Assembly (NCBI GenBank): GCA_018136815.1
Contig: CM030932.1
Location: 186,001 to 250,000, forward strand
Length of the DNA stretch: 64,000 bases
DNA from: Isochrysis galbana
Taxonomy: Eukaryota; Haptophyta; Isochrysidales; Isochrysidaceae
Reading direction: 5' to 3'
Both the position numbers and the translations under genes were made by a program. Of the stretch, positions 62,295 to 64,000 are shown one piece after another; positions within the stretch are counted from its first letter, which is position 1; the number at the start of each line of letters is the position of its first letter. The notes under the pieces were generated by a model, which was given only the letters and a program-made list of their open reading frames with translations, made no database searches and was not told the origin of the DNA.

Positions 62295-64000
62295 TCAAAA
62301 GATTGGCGGTGAATCCGCACCCCCGGCTATAGAGGCGGCGGAGCTCATGTCCGACAATGATGTGATGGTCGAGATGCACACTGGCGGGGATGGCGAAGTT
62401 ATGGAAAGATGGCGCTCTGCGAGTTCATCCTGCGTCGCTTCACCAACGAGCACATCATGCATTTGATTTGCTGTTACACTTTGCAGGCCGGGGCCGAAAC
62501 TACCAACTTGCGACTCAAACTGCTGCCGGACGGGCACGGGCGACGCGTCTACCCACGAAGTAAGGCTCTGTTGGCTGTGTGTCTCGGGAGAAATAGCCGC
62601 GAGCGTTAATCTCACGTCCGCCACTTCCCCGATCCCGATATCCGATTGCCGAGTGGCTGATGCTTTTGTCAATGAGGGCCCCGGAGTTTCAGCCACTTTG
62701 GGCGCGGGACATTGGTGTGTGGATTCCGGCTCAATGTTGACTCCTTCCTCCACTACGAATGCGACGGGCTTGCTGTCCTCATCACCCACTACGAATGCGA
62801 CGGGCTTGCTGTCCTCATCACAGACGTGGGCGGCGTTGCCCCTAAGTATTTCGTTATAGAATTGGGATTCCTCAACAGATGCACTAGTGGGCAGTATGCT
62901 TGCGCACGGTGTGTGGCTCAGCGCCGGGTGCACTTCAAGTGAATGAGGCGCGGAAGCTAGCTCCACTTCCCCTGTCCCTGCGGCCGTGGGCATCGCAACA
63001 TCTTGCTCTCTCTTGGTCGAAGCCGTAGCCAATGAGGGGCCAAGCAGTGAATGTTCGGTAGGCACAGAGGACTGATAAGCGCACACCGGTTCGACTTCGA
63101 CCTGTTCCTGAATATTCATCGGCATCACGACCATCCTGCTCTCCTCATCACCGAGGTGGGTGGCGTCATTTGTAGGCATGGACCCAGATGCCTCAGAATC
63201 ATGGGTCGCCATGCTCATGGAACGTGTGCCGCATTGAAAGGCTCCTGTGGCGCCGTCAAGCACCTGCGCACGTGATGACGTCGCTCCTTGCCCCAATTCT
63301 GCCAGTACCATTTCATTCTGCGAACGCGCGTCCCAGTTCACATCATCGTCCCAGTCTCTACTAGAAGAAGAGAGTTCCTCCAACTTCTCATCGCTAAATC
63401 GTCCCGACGACGGCTGAGCAATCGCTGGCCCGATCGCTGTGAATTCTTGGTCCTCAAAATGAGCATCCGGCTCCTTTGCCGTGAAAATTGATGACGTAGC
63501 AAGCGCCTTACCCTCCTCTCGCAATCTGTTCTGAATCGGATGGGCATGTCTGACGTGTGTCCTTCCCGCATCATCACTTTGGGACCAGTTCGTTGCATGA
63601 GCAGAATCTAGCTCGGAGCCATCAGCGTGGAATACGCCAAAATCCCTGTCGGCAGAGTCACCAAACTCTCCCCACGATGGTTGCCCTACAGGTGCCTCGA
63701 ACGCAGTGAAGTCCTCATCCTCGAAATGAGAATCGTCTTGCTGGACTGTAGAGAGGGATGAAGTGGAAGCCCTTCTAGCCTCCTCTGTTGGAGTGATCTG
63801 GCTCGAACAATTGTTTTCAACGGGTGTCTTCATCAGGTCGGTACTTCGAGATAAGTTGTCCACAAGAGCGACCCCTGGTGCGAAGACATCGGGGTCTAGT
63901 GGGTCCAAGTCACTCCCTATGCTGTCTCCGAATTGTCCCCTTGATGGCTGTGCAATAGGCGACTCGAATACAGTGAATTCTCGGTCTTCAAAGTCAGCTT
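62295..64000 (-). CDS. Acidic repeat protein, 3' part (continues past window)
   Basis: Open on the minus strand from the window edge to a stop at 62295, at least 567 codons; the start is outside. Rich in Ser, Glu and Asp and probably disordered. A 25-residue unit (H/D)FEDxxFTAFExPxxQPSxGxFGD occurs three times, at about 63.97-63.90, 63.73-63.65 and 63.47-63.39 kb. An 11-residue unit DEDSKPVAFVV is doubled in tandem (about 62.76-62.82 kb). The aromatic-acidic words (DFGVF, EFGDS, HFEDEDF) recall short motifs by which trafficking proteins bind clathrin adaptors, but no folded domain is visible, so that is only a hint. Function unknown. Confidence 0.6.
   Translation of the reverse strand, partial: ADFEDREFTVFESPIAQPSRGQFGDSIGSDLDPLDPDVFAPGVALVDNLSRSTDLMKTPVENNCSSQITPTEEARRASTSSLSTVQQDDSHFEDEDFTAFEAPVGQPSWGEFGDSADRDFGVFHADGSELDSAHATNWSQSDDAGRTHVRHAHPIQNRLREEGKALATSSIFTAKEPDAHFEDQEFTAIGPAIAQPSSGRFSDEKLEELSSSSRDWDDDVNWDARSQNEMVLAELGQGATSSRAQVLDGATGAFQCGTRSMSMATHDSEASGSMPTNDATHLGDEESRMVVMPMNIQEQVEVEPVCAYQSSVPTEHSLLGPSLATASTKREQDVAMPTAAGTGEVELASAPHSLEVHPALSHTPCASILPTSASVEESQFYNEILRGNAAHVCDEDSKPVAFVVGDEDSKPVAFVVEEGVNIEPESTHQCPAPKVAETPGPSLTKASATRQSDIGIGEVADVRLTLAAISPETHSQQSLTSWVDASPVPVRQQFESQVGSFGPGLQSVTANQMHDVLVGEATQDELAERHLSITSPSPPVCISTITSLSDMSSAASIAGGADSPPIF

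Overview
The window looks like nuclear DNA of a eukaryotic alga with a secondary plastid, most likely a haptophyte (inference). Reasons: high GC with long homopurine and homopyrimidine tracts, short GT-AG introns, a protein with a signal-peptide-plus-transit-like leader (39.3 kb), a single AP2-domain regulator, an eukaryotic actin-capping subunit, and a two-exon gene whose C-terminal sequence resembles, from memory, a multicopy haptophyte family. A run of exactly 100 N (18063-18162) is a scaffold gap of unknown true size.

Host-like genes, left to right: HpcH/HpaI aldolase (275-1219, -, 2 exons); single-domain fluoride channel (6371-6802, +); large coiled-coil protein (19206-22642, -, 3 exons); FHA plus coiled-coil protein (23269-24858, -, 3 exons); protein with three 21-residue repeats (28056-28604, +); TPR/Sel1 protein (30173-31183, +); probable plastid membrane protein (39285-40304, +); AP2 regulator (44736-45368, +); F-actin capping protein beta (49738-51037, -, 4 exons that give 275 aa); 2OG-Fe(II) prolyl-hydroxylase-like enzyme (56977-57846, +); and the 3' part of a repeat-rich acidic protein leaving the window (62295-64000, -).

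Mobile DNA dominates the rest. A chromodomain Ty3/Gypsy element (8935 into the gap, -) has a 1406-bp LTR, one long pol frame, and upstream of pol a cytosine-methyltransferase-like ORF of phage type. It sits inside a LINE-like copy whose 16-bp target duplication lies at 8095-8110 and 18965-18980. A second LINE-like copy (32581-34830) is nested in a third (32373-35478), each with its own target duplication. Many short LINE-like derivatives share a terminal 5' hairpin whose stem bases change in a compensating way. Two solo LTRs with 5-bp duplications (46343-48561, 61250-61483), a mariner/Stowaway-like element with perfect TIRs (3511-4523), a piggyBac transposase piece (60281-60839) and a BED-finger exon (42663-42965) are also present.

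The most novel items are: (1) a 3977-bp DNA transposon (52077-56053) with matching 21-bp terminal inverted repeats and an 8-bp duplication CCAATGAC, carrying the spliced haptophyte-type gene and no transposase I can recognise; (2) the methyltransferase-like ORF inside the Gypsy element, with a second relic at 41.36 kb; (3) the covarying 5' hairpin shared by otherwise different LINE-like subfamilies. All calls come from reading the sequence; no database search was possible.
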